Shown here: piece by piece, positions 18,953 to 27,850 of the stretch
How the letters are laid out: each line of letters starts with the position of its first letter
Position numbering within the stretch: position 1 is the first letter of the stretch
NCBI RefSeq assembly: GCF_900099645.1
Contig: NZ_FMTL01000004.1
Coordinates: 186,001-250,000 of the forward strand
Direction: 5' to 3'
Source: Pseudomonas peli
GTDB taxonomy: Bacteria > Pseudomonadota > Gammaproteobacteria > Pseudomonadales > Pseudomonadaceae
Length of the DNA stretch: 64,000 bases
The notes under the pieces: model-generated
What the model was told of the DNA's origin: nothing
Seen by the model: only the letters and a program-made list of their open reading frames with translations
Database searches by the model: none
Position numbers and translations under genes: made by a program

Positions 18953-19564
18953 ATGATCAAACGGAATCTGTTGGTAATTGGCCTGGCCACCCTGCTCAGC
19001 GCTTGCGGCTTCCAGCTGCGTGGCACCGGTGACGTGCAGTTCGCCCTCAAGGAACTGGATGTCAGCGCGCGCAACGCCTATGGCGAAACCGTCAACCAAG
19101 TGCGTGAAGTGCTGCAGAACAACGACGTCAAGGTCTATCCAGGCGCACAGTACCGCCTGGTATTGAGCAACGAGCAGGAAAATCGCCGCGCCGCCAGCTT
19201 CACCAGTTCGGCCCGCACTGCTGAGTACGAGCTGAGCAAAACGCTGGAATATGAGATCCGTGGCAGCAAAGACCTGCTGCTGATGAGCGACAAACTGGAA
19301 GCCCAGAGCTTCTACACCCAGGACGGCAACAACCTGATTGGCGGCGACCAAGAGGCCGCTCAGCTACAACAGGAAATGAACCGTGAGCTGGTCCAGCAAC
19401 TGGTCCAGCGCCTGCAGCAGATCACCCCAGCGCAACTGGACCAACTGCAGCAAACCGCAGAAGCCAAGGCTCAAGCCGAAGCCGATGCGCTGGAAGCCGC
19501 TCGCCAGCAACAGGCCGCGCAACCGCAGCAGTCGCCAATCCAGCTGCCGATTCCCGCCCAGTAA
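18953..19564 (+). CDS. lptE: LPS-assembly lipoprotein LptE
   Basis: 203 residues; lipobox LLSACGF gives an outer-membrane lipoprotein (Gly after the Cys context GFQL). LptE plugs the LptD barrel and delivers lipopolysaccharide to the cell surface. Seen: CGFQLRGTGDV start, LSNEQENRRAASFTSSARTA core strand and a Gln/Ala-rich C-terminal tail with QQ-rich low-complexity (residues about 175-203), a tail longer than in E. coli. Follows leuS by 72 nt, the usual leuS-lptE-holA order. Confidence 0.95.
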   Translation: MIKRNLLVIGLATLLSACGFQLRGTGDVQFALKELDVSARNAYGETVNQVREVLQNNDVKVYPGAQYRLVLSNEQENRRAASFTSSARTAEYELSKTLEYEIRGSKDLLLMSDKLEAQSFYTQDGNNLIGGDQEAAQLQQEMNRELVQQLVQRLQQITPAQLDQLQQTAEAKAQAEADALEAARQQQAAQPQQSPIQLPIPAQ

Positions 19565-19603
19565 GCTCGCCGGGCCGCGCAAGCGGCCCTGCTCTGCGCC
19601 CCC

Positions 19604-20638
19604 ATGAAGCTTAACTCCGCACAACTCGGCAAACACCTGCAGGGCAACCTGAGCCCAGTGTATGTGGTCAGTGGCGACGAGCCGCTGCTCTGCCAGGAAG
19701 CCACCGACGCCATTCGCGCCGCAACCCGCCAGCAGGGTTTCAGCGAGCGCCAGGTGTTCAACGCCGACAACAACTTCGACTGGGGCAACCTGCTGCAAGC
19801 CGGTGCCAGCCTGTCGCTGTTTGCCGACAAACGCCTGCTGGAATTGCGCCTACCGAACGGCAAGCCCGGTGACAAAGGCGCAGCCGCGCTGCTCGAATAC
19901 CTCGCCCGCCCCGCCGAAGACACCGTGCTGCTGATCAGCCTGCCGAAACTCGACGGCAGCGCGCAGAAGACCAAATGGGGCAAGGCGCTGATTGACGGCG
20001 CGCAGACGCAATTCGTGCAGATCTGGCCAGTCGATGCCAACCAGCTGCCGCAGTGGATTCGCCAACGTCTCGCGCAATCGGGCCTCAGCGCCAGCGCCGA
20101 AGCGGTGGACATGATTGCCGTGCGGGTCGAAGGCAACCTGCTCGCCGCTGCCCAGGAAATCGAAAAGCTCAAGCTGCTCGCCGAAGGCACGCAGATCGAC
20201 GTCGACACCGTGCATGCCTCGGTTGCCGACAGTGCACGCTTCGATGTTTTCGGACTGATCGATGCCGCCCTCAATGGCGAAGCCGCCCACGCCCTGCGCA
20301 TGCTCGAAGGCCTTCGCGGTGAAGGCGTCGAGCCTCCGGTCATTCTCTGGGCTCTGGCCCGGGAAATCCGTCTACTGGCCACCATAGCCCAGCAGTACAG
20401 CCAGGGCATGCCGCTGGAAAAAGCCTTCAGTTCCGCGCGCCCGCCAGTCTGGGACAAGCGCCGCCCGCTGGTCAGCAAAGCCCTGCAACGCCTGTCGGCC
20501 GCACGTTGGGCTGCGCTGCTGCAGGATGCCCAGCAGATCGATGCGCAGATCAAAGGCCAGGCGGCCGGCGATCCCTGGAGCGGCCTGAGCCTGTTGACGC
20601 TAAACATCTGCGGTCAACGCCTGAGCCTATCTCGCTAG
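19604..20638 (+). CDS. holA: DNA polymerase III delta subunit
   Basis: 344 residues, normal length for HolA. Delta is the clamp-loader wrench that opens the beta clamp. Seen: MKLNSAQLGKHLQGNLSPVYVVSGDEPLL, the usual N-terminus, then the SLFADKRLLELRLP segment carrying the beta-binding region, and C-terminal collar helices. Gap to lptE 39 nt. Confidence 0.96.
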   Translation: MKLNSAQLGKHLQGNLSPVYVVSGDEPLLCQEATDAIRAATRQQGFSERQVFNADNNFDWGNLLQAGASLSLFADKRLLELRLPNGKPGDKGAAALLEYLARPAEDTVLLISLPKLDGSAQKTKWGKALIDGAQTQFVQIWPVDANQLPQWIRQRLAQSGLSASAEAVDMIAVRVEGNLLAAAQEIEKLKLLAEGTQIDVDTVHASVADSARFDVFGLIDAALNGEAAHALRMLEGLRGEGVEPPVILWALAREIRLLATIAQQYSQGMPLEKAFSSARPPVWDKRRPLVSKALQRLSAARWAALLQDAQQIDAQIKGQAAGDPWSGLSLLTLNICGQRLSLSR

Positions 20639-20720
20639 CGGCCAAACCCTGGACTTTTAGCGGGGTGCGGATCATGCTTCGCCCGCCTGCGACGTGCAGG
20701 TCATTTGCCGAGGAAACGTC

Positions 20721-20879
20721 ATGGCGAAGAAAGCCAAACGCGGCCCAAATAAGGCCAAATCCCTAATCGCCCAGCCACTGTTTCGCTCCCGCCAGGAAAC
20801 ACCCAGCAAAGGCAAAGGCAGCTACCGCCGCGAAGCCTCCCAGCAAAACTGGGAGGCTTCATACGTTCTGGCTGCCTGA
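20721..20879 (+). CDS. arfA: Alternative ribosome-rescue factor A
   Basis: 52-residue basic protein. Starts MAKKAKRGPNKAKS and contains the conserved ArfA core PLFRSRQ...KGKGSYRRE...NWEAS. ArfA recruits RF2 to ribosomes stalled on nonstop mRNAs when tmRNA fails. GAGGAAACGTC precedes the chosen ATG. The 3' third of the frame encodes a perfect 12-bp hairpin (separate entry), the known device that yields a nonstop arfA mRNA so that tmRNA normally suppresses ArfA. Very likely. Confidence 0.93.
   Translation: MAKKAKRGPNKAKSLIAQPLFRSRQETPSKGKGSYRREASQQNWEASYVLAA
20832..20860 (+). terminator. Hairpin inside arfA (nonstop-mRNA element)
   Basis: GAAGCCTCCCAG-CAAAA-CTGGGAGGCTTC: a perfect 12-bp stem and 5-nt loop lying wholly inside the arfA frame, upstream of the stop codon. 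In E. coli arfA, RNase III cutting or termination at an equivalent hairpin removes the stop codon. There is no T-tract here, so RNase III cleavage is the likelier route. Confidence 0.75.
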
Positions 20880-20951
20880 AAAGCCCGCCACAGCCCGCAT
20901 ACCGCCTCAATCATGCTAAGGTTACGGCCTGCAAAATGTGCCGAGATCACC

Positions 20952-22235
20952 ATGCCTTACCTGCTTCTTCGGGGCCTGTCCCATAGCGCCATCGCCTGCC
21001 TGCTGCTGCTTCTGACTGCCTGCGCCGAAGCGCCGGCGCAGCCACTTGCCGCTGCGCCCGTCACAGCCAGCACGACCCCTGCCAGCCCAGCAGCCAGCGA
21101 GGCCAGCAGTCCAACCCCGTTACTCAGCTTCGATGAATGGCGCATGCTGCTGCGCAGCGATGCCATTGCTGCCGGTATCGACGCCGCCTTGTTCGATAGT
21201 ACATTCGCCGACATCACCCTGGACCCCAGAGTGGTCAGCTCCGACAACAGCCAGCCGGAGTTCACGCGCCCGGTGTGGGAGTACATCGACGGTGCCGTTT
21301 CCGTCTCGCGCATCGCCCAGGGCCGCCTGCTCAAGGCGCAGCACCGTCCGACCCTGAAAGCCATTCGCAGCACCTACGCCGTCGACCATGAAGTGCTAAT
21401 TGCGATCTGGGGCATGGAAAGCAATTACGGCAGCAATATCGGCAGCCATAACGTCATCCGTTCCCTCGCGACCCTGGCCTACGATGGCCGCCGCCAAGTG
21501 TTCTGGCGCAGCCAGTTGTTGGCCGCGCTGCAGATTTTGCAAGCGGGTGATGCGCCTACGCAGGGGCTGATCGGATCTTGGGCGGGCGCCATGGGACAGA
21601 CCCAATTTATGCCGACCACCTTCAATCAGCATGCCGTGGACTTCGATGGTGATGGGCGGCGCGACCTGTGGACGTCAGCCCCCGACGCACTGGCCTCGGC
21701 CGCACATTATTTGCAGGCGTCCGGCTGGGAAAATGGTCAACCCTGGGGCTTTGAGGTAAACCTGCCACAGGGCTTCGATTACGCCCTGGCAGACCCCGAA
21801 ATACGCCGCACCGTGGCGCAGTGGCGCATCCTGGGGATCAACCCGGCCAGAGCCATTGATGCCAACGAGCAGAGCCAGGCCACGCTGTTTTTGCCCGCCG
21901 GTCATCGTGGCCCGGCTTTTCTGCTGTTGAATAACTTCCGCAGCATCCTCAAGTACAACAACTCCACCGCCTACGCCCTGGCCATTGGCCTGCTGAGTGA
22001 TGCATTGGATGGCAATCCGGGCGTACAAGCCGCATGGCCGCGTAACGATCGCCAACTGGGGCGCAGCGAGCGGATCGAGCTGCAAGAGTTGCTGACCAGC
22101 AAAGGCTACGAGCCTGGCCCTGCGGACGGCATCATCGGGGCGAACACACGCAAGGCCGTGCGTGCTTTTCAGCAATCCCAGGAAAAACCTGCCGATGGCT
22201 ACCCCAGCCACGAGTTGTTGCAGCAACTCCGGTAG
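20952..22235 (+). CDS. MltB-type lytic murein transglycosylase with PG-binding domain
   Basis: 427-residue lipoprotein: lipobox LLLLTACAE, Ala/Pro/Thr-rich linker, SLT_2 catalytic domain with IWGMESNYGSNIG (catalytic Glu), GAMGQTQFMPTTF and DFDGDGRRDLW, then a C-terminal PG_binding_1 domain (about residues 370-425). Cleaves glycan strands forming 1,6-anhydro-MurNAc. The start at 20952 is set by the lipoprotein signal. A second MltB-type enzyme is at 26823-27842. Confidence 0.92.
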   Translation: MPYLLLRGLSHSAIACLLLLLTACAEAPAQPLAAAPVTASTTPASPAASEASSPTPLLSFDEWRMLLRSDAIAAGIDAALFDSTFADITLDPRVVSSDNSQPEFTRPVWEYIDGAVSVSRIAQGRLLKAQHRPTLKAIRSTYAVDHEVLIAIWGMESNYGSNIGSHNVIRSLATLAYDGRRQVFWRSQLLAALQILQAGDAPTQGLIGSWAGAMGQTQFMPTTFNQHAVDFDGDGRRDLWTSAPDALASAAHYLQASGWENGQPWGFEVNLPQGFDYALADPEIRRTVAQWRILGINPARAIDANEQSQATLFLPAGHRGPAFLLLNNFRSILKYNNSTAYALAIGLLSDALDGNPGVQAAWPRNDRQLGRSERIELQELLTSKGYEPGPADGIIGANTRKAVRAFQQSQEKPADGYPSHELLQQLR

Positions 22236-22381
22236 ACGACTGAACGGCACTCAGGCACCACCTGGCAGGGCGCTAGCACCACACGGCGCCCGCCGGACTG
22301 AACGGTCAGCTTCTGTGATAAGCTGCGCGGCGGCCACAAGCCGCCTCGTTCACGGAGCCTCTAGCGGAGCCCAGATTGCCG

Positions 22382-23434
22382 ATGTCCGATACCTCCCCGC
22401 CTAAAACCGTCGCCAGTGGCGAAAAATTTCGTACCACCCAAGGCATCACCGCGATCAAGGACGGGCAAAAGCGCCGCGCCTCCAGCGAGCCTCAGGTGTT
22501 CGAGCCCAAACCCAAGTGGCTGCGAGTCAAGGCGCCTGGCGGCAGCCGCTTCGAGGCGGTCAAGCGCAATGTCAGCGAACACCGCCTGAGCACCGTGTGC
22601 CAGGAATCCCACTGCCCGAACATGGGCGAATGCTGGTCCAACGGCACTGCCACCATCATGCTGATGGGCTCGGTGTGTACCCGCGCCTGCCGCTTCTGCG
22701 CAGTGGACACCGGTAATCCAAACGGCTGGCTGGACTTGGAAGAGCCGCAGAACACCGCCAAGTCGGTTGAGCTGATGGCCCTGCGTTATATCGTGCTGAC
22801 CTCGGTGGATCGCGACGACCTGGATGACGGCGGCGCCAGCCACTACGCGGCCTGCGTAAGGGCGATCAAGGAGAACACCCCGCAGGTGGTGGTAGAAGCG
22901 CTGACCCCAGACTTCGACGGTGATCTACTGGCCATTGAACGTGTGGTGGATTCTGGCCTTGAGGTGTTTGCGCAGAACGTTGAGACGGTCAAACGCCTCA
23001 CTCACGTGGTACGCGATCCACGCGCGGGCTATGAAAAGACCCTGAATGTACTGGCACACGCCAAGCGTCACCGCCCGGACGTGCTGACCAAGACCAGCCT
23101 GATGTTGGGCCTTGGCGAGACGGATGAAGAGATTATCCAAACCATGGATGACCTGCGTGCCATCAACGTTGACATCCTCACCCTCGGCCAGTACCTGCAA
23201 CCAACGCGCAATCACCTGAAGGTGCAGCGCTGGGTCAGCCCGGAAGAGTTCAACCGTTTCCGCGAAATCGGTCTGCAGAAAGGCTTTATGGAAGTCGCCG
23301 CCGGCCCGCTGGTACGTTCCAGCTACCGCGCCGACAAGGTGTTCGAGAAGAACAACCTAGGGCTGGCCGCTCCGGTGCCAGTGCCGGGCCAACAGCTCGA
23401 TAACAGCCTGATACCTGCCCTCAATCTGAACTGA
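22382..23434 (+). CDS. lipA: Lipoyl synthase LipA
   Basis: 350-residue radical-SAM enzyme that inserts two sulfurs into octanoyl groups on lipoyl domains. Seen: auxiliary-cluster Cys set CQESHCPNMGEC, radical SAM motif CTRACRFC, and the C-terminal Ser ligand in VRSSYRAD. The ATG at 22382 is used; an in-frame TTG 6 nt upstream is better spaced from GGAG (22366-22369), so the true start may be 22376. Convergent with lipB, its pathway partner. Confidence 0.96.
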   Translation: MSDTSPPKTVASGEKFRTTQGITAIKDGQKRRASSEPQVFEPKPKWLRVKAPGGSRFEAVKRNVSEHRLSTVCQESHCPNMGECWSNGTATIMLMGSVCTRACRFCAVDTGNPNGWLDLEEPQNTAKSVELMALRYIVLTSVDRDDLDDGGASHYAACVRAIKENTPQVVVEALTPDFDGDLLAIERVVDSGLEVFAQNVETVKRLTHVVRDPRAGYEKTLNVLAHAKRHRPDVLTKTSLMLGLGETDEEIIQTMDDLRAINVDILTLGQYLQPTRNHLKVQRWVSPEEFNRFREIGLQKGFMEVAAGPLVRSSYRADKVFEKNNLGLAAPVPVPGQQLDNSLIPALNLN

Positions 23435-23445
23435 TTGAGCCACAC

Positions 23446-23482
23446 AACGCCTGACCTTGGGCTTTGCCTGGGGCCAGGCGTT
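23446..23482. terminator. Hairpin between convergent lipA and lipB
   Basis: AACGCCTG / CAGGCGTT arms with an added mismatched CC/GG pairing, followed by TTGTGT. Located between the two convergent stops at 23434 and 23517. Confidence 0.5.
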
Positions 23483-23516
23483 TGTGTATCTGCTCTGCCT
23501 ATCTGCCCTGCCCGCT

Positions 23517-24170
23517 CTAGCAGTCTATTGAGCCCGCCAGGCTCTGCTGCTGCGCGTAGTCGAGGTGCTTGACCAGCTGCTCACGCAGCCGCGCGCTGAC
23601 CTCGGACATAGTGATCGGCCCCGCCACCTGATCAGCTAACTGGGTCATGGCCATACCGACATAGCCGCAAGGATTGATGCGCTGGAACGGTTGCAAATCC
23701 ATATCCACATTCAGCGCCAGACCATGAAAGGAACGGCCGTTGCGGATACGCAGTCCGAGCGAAGCGATCTTTGCACCATCGACATACACACCCGGCGCAT
23801 CCGGCTTGGCATTGGCGTTGACGCCATAGCTGGCCAACAGATCAATCAGGCTGCGCTCGATACGGCTGACCAGTTCACGCACACCAATGCCGCTGCGGCG
23901 CACATCCAGCAGCAGGTAAGCCACCAGCTGGCCCGGACCGTGGTAAGTCACCTGACCACCGCGATCGACCTGCACCACCGGAATATCCCCCGGAAACAAC
24001 ACATGCTCGGCCTTGCCGGCCTGACCCTGGGTAAATACGGGGGAGTGCTCGAGCAGCCAGATTTCGTCAGGCGTATCTGCGCCACGGCTGTCAGTAAAGC
24101 GCTGCATCGCATGCCAGGTAGGCTGATAGTCGACCTGACCCAGCTCACGAAAGCCGAGCGGCAGGTCCAT
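23517..24170 (-). CDS. lipB: Octanoyltransferase LipB
   Basis: 217 residues; transfers octanoyl from ACP to lipoyl domains, feeding LipA. Seen: VDRGGQVTYHGPGQLVAY, the catalytic Lys in GAKIASLGLRI and catalytic Cys in NPCGYVGMAMTQL. The ATG at 24170 shares its A with the TGA of ybeD (TGATG), implying coupled translation. A GTG one codon upstream is also possible. Confidence 0.96.
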   Translation of the reverse strand: MDLPLGFRELGQVDYQPTWHAMQRFTDSRGADTPDEIWLLEHSPVFTQGQAGKAEHVLFPGDIPVVQVDRGGQVTYHGPGQLVAYLLLDVRRSGIGVRELVSRIERSLIDLLASYGVNANAKPDAPGVYVDGAKIASLGLRIRNGRSFHGLALNVDMDLQPFQRINPCGYVGMAMTQLADQVAGPITMSEVSARLREQLVKHLDYAQQQSLAGSIDC

Positions 24171-24445
24171 CACAGCACCATGTGCACGATACCGGTCGCG
24201 CGTAGGGCACTGTTGATATCGCGCAACTGATCTTCGCTGGTGGCTTCGATATGCAGCTGTACGGTGGTGTACTTGCCGTTGCTGCTCTGGCGTTCGGCCA
24301 GGGTGCTGAGATCGACCTTGGCGTGCTGGCTAAGGATCTCTATCACCGTACTTTTGTAGTTGTCGCCACTGTCACCGACCACCTTGATCGGGTAGTCCGC
24401 GCAGGGGAATTCGATTTTGTGCGATTTGACGTCTGGTTGATTCAT
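24170..24445 (-). CDS. ybeD: YbeD family protein (DUF493)
   Basis: 91 residues matching the YbeD/DUF493 ferredoxin-like fold: IEFPCADYPIKVVG at the N-terminus and a conserved SSNGKYTTVQLHI strand. It is conserved between dacA and lipB in many gamma-proteobacteria; its role is thought to be regulatory, possibly in lipoate metabolism. The frame is open far upstream, but the ATG at 24445 gives the family's length. Confidence 0.92.
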   Translation of the reverse strand: MNQPDVKSHKIEFPCADYPIKVVGDSGDNYKSTVIEILSQHAKVDLSTLAERQSSNGKYTTVQLHIEATSEDQLRDINSALRATGIVHMVL

Positions 24446-24480
24446 GGCAGTAACGGCCTCGTAAGCCGTGGCAACAACAA

Positions 24481-24504
24481 CGCCCTTGCGGGTCGGCAAG
24501 GGCG
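24481..24504 (-). terminator. Terminator/attenuator after dacA
   Basis: CGCCCTTGC / GCAAGGGCG, a 9-bp stem with GGGTCG loop, followed on the minus strand by GTTGTTGTT. Lies between the dacA stop (24519) and ybeD start (24445), so read-through would be needed for ybeD-lipB to share the upstream transcript. Confidence 0.55.
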
Positions 24505-24518
24505 CGCTGGTCACGCTA

Positions 24519-25694
24519 TCAGTTGAACAATCCGAAGAAGAACAGGCTGATGCTATCCCACAGACGACGGAAGAAACTGCCTTCCTCAACGGCCTCGAGA
24601 GCAATCAGATCGGCGCTGTGCACCACTTCTTCACCCAGTTTCACTTCAACCTTGCCGATCACATCACCCTGGGCAATCGGGGCAGTGAGCTGCGGGTTGA
24701 GGATCATGCCGGCCTGCAATTTTTCCAGCTGACCTTTCGGCAGCGTCAGGCTCAGATCAGCACCGAGGCCGGCTTTGACCTGACGCACAGCGCCTTTCCA
24801 CACTTGGGCCTGAGCCAGTTCCTGGCCTTGCTTGTAGAAGGTGCGGGTTTCGAAGAAGCGGAAACCATAGGTCAGCAGTTTCTGAGTTTCTGCGGCACGG
24901 GCAGACTCGCTGACAGTGCCGAATACCGAAGTGATCATGCGCGCGCCATCACGTACGGCCGACGCCACCAGGCAGTAGCCGGCTTCTTCGGTATGGCCGG
25001 TTTTCAGGCCATCAACGGTCTTGTCACGCCACAGCAGCAGGTTACGGTTGCCCTGCTTGATGTTGTTCCAGAGGAACTCCTTCTGCGCATAGATCGCATA
25101 GTGTTCCTGGTCTTCATTGATGATGGCGCGGGCCAGAATGGCCATGTCATGTGCGCTGGAGTAATGCTCCGGATGCGGCAGACCGGTGGCGTTCATAAAG
25201 TGGCTGTTGGTCATCCCCAGGCGCGCAGCGGTCTCGTTCATCATGTCGGCGAAGGCATCTTCGCTGCCGGCGATGTACTCGGCCAGAGCAATACTGGCGT
25301 CGTTACCCGACTGTATGATGACGCCGTGCAGCAGGTCATCAACCTTCGCCTGGCTGTTCAGTGGCAGGAACATGGTCGAACCACCGGATGCAGCACCACC
25401 GGTACGCCAGGCATGCTCGCTGATAGGCACCAGGTCCTGCTCACCGATCTTGCCCTTACGAATTTCCAGGGTGGCGATGTAGGCGGTCATCAGTTTGGTC
25501 AGGCTGGCCGGCGGCAGGCGCTGATCACCGTTGTTTTCGACCAGCACCTTGCCGCTGGCGGCGTCCAGCAGCACATAGGATTTGGCAGCCAACTGCGGCG
25601 CAGAAGGAATCACTTGCTGATTGGCCCATACGGCCGGAGCGCTGAGCAGGAAAAGTGATAGGAAAACGCGTTGCGCAAAGCTGGTGATATTCAT
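24519..25694 (-). CDS. dacA: D-alanyl-D-alanine carboxypeptidase (PBP5/6 family)
   Basis: 391 residues. Signal peptide (about 1-25), then the S11 carboxypeptidase with SxxK motif SLTK, SxN motif SGN, and KTG motif in GLKTGHT, a C-terminal beta domain and an amphipathic membrane-anchor helix (FFRRLWDSISLFFFGLF). Trims pentapeptide side chains in the periplasm. The Pseudomonas orthologue is often called dacC (PBP5). 121-bp gap to rlpA may hold its own promoter. Confidence 0.95.
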   Translation of the reverse strand: MNITSFAQRVFLSLFLLSAPAVWANQQVIPSAPQLAAKSYVLLDAASGKVLVENNGDQRLPPASLTKLMTAYIATLEIRKGKIGEQDLVPISEHAWRTGGAASGGSTMFLPLNSQAKVDDLLHGVIIQSGNDASIALAEYIAGSEDAFADMMNETAARLGMTNSHFMNATGLPHPEHYSSAHDMAILARAIINEDQEHYAIYAQKEFLWNNIKQGNRNLLLWRDKTVDGLKTGHTEEAGYCLVASAVRDGARMITSVFGTVSESARAAETQKLLTYGFRFFETRTFYKQGQELAQAQVWKGAVRQVKAGLGADLSLTLPKGQLEKLQAGMILNPQLTAPIAQGDVIGKVEVKLGEEVVHSADLIALEAVEEGSFFRRLWDSISLFFFGLFN

Positions 25695-25815
25695 CCGTCT
25701 CTCTAGATTGCTGATGGTTGAACAGGCCCAGTGGGCCTAATTTGCTAATTCTCCGACCACCCGTGAATGGCCGGAGTTGAGTGTTTAGTCCCGCAGATGC
25801 TGCAGAAGTGCCGTA

Positions 25816-26823
25816 TTAGTCAGGCTTGACCAGGGTTGGCTCGCCAAGATTGGCCAGGCGTACGCTGCTCTGCAGCTGCTCAGCCTCGCTTTGGCTGCTC
25901 ACCGGCCCCAGGCGCACGCGGTGCAATATCTGCTGGTTGCGCACCACTGAGCTGACGAACACGGGTGCAGCTACCGTCTCGCTCAGCTTGGCTTTGAGGA
26001 GCTCCGCAGCGTCCGGATTGGCGAAGGCGGCCACTTGGAGATACAGGCCAGAGGCTCCGACTGAAGCGTTTTTTTTTGCGTCAATCTGCACGGGGAGCAC
26101 CGCGGCGGCATGCTGCTGCGGGGGCGGTGAATACTGCTCAACCGGCTGCGCGATCGGTTGCGCTATTGGCTGAGCCTGCGCCACTTGCTGCGGGGCGGCC
26201 AAGACCATGGGTACCGGACGGCCTTGCTGAGCCCACCACTCGTGCGGGTCAATACCTTCAACCTTGACCCGCGCGGTGCCACTTTCGGCATAGCCGAGCT
26301 TCTTCGCTGCGGCGAAGGACAAATCGATAATCCGATCGGAATAGAACGGACCACGGTCGTTAACCCGCAGAATCGCGCTCTTGCCGTTTTCCAGGTTGGT
26401 GACGCGCACATAGCTCGGCAACGGCAGGGTTTTGTGTGCAGCGGTCATGCCGTACAGGTCGTAGGTTTCACCGTTAGCAGTGGCCTGACCGTGAAACTTG
26501 GTGCCATACCAGGACGCCGGGCCGACCGCCTGATAGCGACGGGCATCGGGAATCGGGTAGTACTGCTTGCCGAATACAGTGTAAGGGCTGGCCTTGACAG
26601 GGCCGTAGTGCGGCATCGGTATCGCATCAGGAATCCGCGATACGTCGACATCCCACCAGGGTGCGCCATCCTTATGCGGACGGTTGAAATCACCCGGCCC
26701 GGAAATCGCACCACCCGGCTGCTGCACCGGTGCAACCGGCTGCGGCGCACGGGTGGACGAGCAACTGGCCAGCAGCAGCGCAAGGCTGCCGCATGCAGCC
26801 CATTTAAAAGGCAAACGCGACAT
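25816..26823 (-). CDS. rlpA: Septal lytic transglycosylase RlpA
   Basis: 335-residue outer-membrane lipoprotein: lipobox LLLASCSST, DPBB domain (ASWYGTKFHGQATANGE, MTAAHKTLPLPS, VNDRGPF) in the middle and a C-terminal SPOR domain (about residues 262-333, YLQVAAFANPDAAELL). P. aeruginosa RlpA cleaves denuded glycan at septa. A Pro/Gln/Ala repeat linker (AQPIAQPIAQPVEQ) joins the domains. The ATG shares its A with the mltB stop (TGATG). Confidence 0.95.
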   Translation of the reverse strand: MSRLPFKWAACGSLALLLASCSSTRAPQPVAPVQQPGGAISGPGDFNRPHKDGAPWWDVDVSRIPDAIPMPHYGPVKASPYTVFGKQYYPIPDARRYQAVGPASWYGTKFHGQATANGETYDLYGMTAAHKTLPLPSYVRVTNLENGKSAILRVNDRGPFYSDRIIDLSFAAAKKLGYAESGTARVKVEGIDPHEWWAQQGRPVPMVLAAPQQVAQAQPIAQPIAQPVEQYSPPPQQHAAAVLPVQIDAKKNASVGASGLYLQVAAFANPDAAELLKAKLSETVAAPVFVSSVVRNQQILHRVRLGPVSSQSEAEQLQSSVRLANLGEPTLVKPD

Positions 26824-27842
26824 CAATTCTTACCCCGTGCATCAACCAGCAACTCGGCCAGCTGATTGACCGCCATGGCATACATCACACTGCGATTGTA
26901 GCGGGTGATCACAAAGAAGTTCGGCAGGCCTAGCCAGTGCTCAGCGCCATCAGCACCTTCCAGACGGAAGGCCGTTACCGGCAAATCGTCAGCCAGCGGG
27001 TCGGCGCTGGTCCAACCCAACGCACGCAGCTCACCAACAGTTTTCACCGGATCGAGCCCAACCGTCAGTCCCTCTTCGGCCTGCACGCCTTTGACAGTCG
27101 CGGCACTGACAACCGGCTGTCCCGGCTGCCAATGGTGACGTTTAAAGTAGCTGGCGACGCTGCCGATGGCATCCGCCGGGTTGTTCCAGATATTGATATG
27201 ACCATCGCCATCGAAATCCACGGCGTAGGCGCGGAAGCTGCTCGGCATAAACTGCGGCAGCCCCATGGCGCCGGCGTAAGAGCCGGTCATGCTCAGTGGC
27301 TCGACCTGCTCTTCACGGGTCAGCAGAAGAAACTCGCGCAGCTCCTTGCGGAAGAACGGCGCACGCGGCGGATAATCGAAGGCCAGGGTCGACAGAGCAT
27401 CCATCACCCGCCAGCTACCGGTGTTACCGCCATAGAAGGTTTCCACCCCGATAATGGCCACAATCACTTGCGCCGGCACACCGTACTCAGCCTCAGCACG
27501 AGCCAGGGTTTCTTCGTGCTGCTTCCAGAATTCAACACCCTTAGTGATACGTTTGTCGGTGATAAAGATCGGCCGGTAATCCTTCCACGGTTTAGCCTTT
27601 TCTGCCGGACGCGAGATCGCATCAAGGATCGCCTGTTTACGCTCGACCTGGGCGAACAGCTCGACCAGCTGCTCACCGGCAAAGCCATAGTCACGGGTCA
27701 TTTCGCCGACAAACTCAGCCACCTGCGGTGACTGCTGATAATCACCAGCTAGCGCGGGCTGAGCCACTGCGCACACCCCAGCCAACGCCAGCCAAGGTGC
27801 AGTACGAACTATCCAACCACGCGCGTTTTGCATTGAATTCAT
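26823..27842 (-). CDS. mltB: Lytic murein transglycosylase B
   Basis: 339 residues with an N-terminal signal peptide (ends near QPALA) but no lipobox Cys, so the soluble periplasmic SltB1 form. Seen: the catalytic Glu in GVETFYGGNTGSWRV, GAMGLPQFMPSSF and DFDGDGHINIW. Two close ATGs (27842, 27833) could start it; 27842 is used. It lies 8 nt after rodA and overlaps rlpA by one base. Confidence 0.95.
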   Translation of the reverse strand: MNSMQNARGWIVRTAPWLALAGVCAVAQPALAGDYQQSPQVAEFVGEMTRDYGFAGEQLVELFAQVERKQAILDAISRPAEKAKPWKDYRPIFITDKRITKGVEFWKQHEETLARAEAEYGVPAQVIVAIIGVETFYGGNTGSWRVMDALSTLAFDYPPRAPFFRKELREFLLLTREEQVEPLSMTGSYAGAMGLPQFMPSSFRAYAVDFDGDGHINIWNNPADAIGSVASYFKRHHWQPGQPVVSAATVKGVQAEEGLTVGLDPVKTVGELRALGWTSADPLADDLPVTAFRLEGADGAEHWLGLPNFFVITRYNRSVMYAMAVNQLAELLVDARGKN

Positions 27843-27850
27843 AATCCCAA

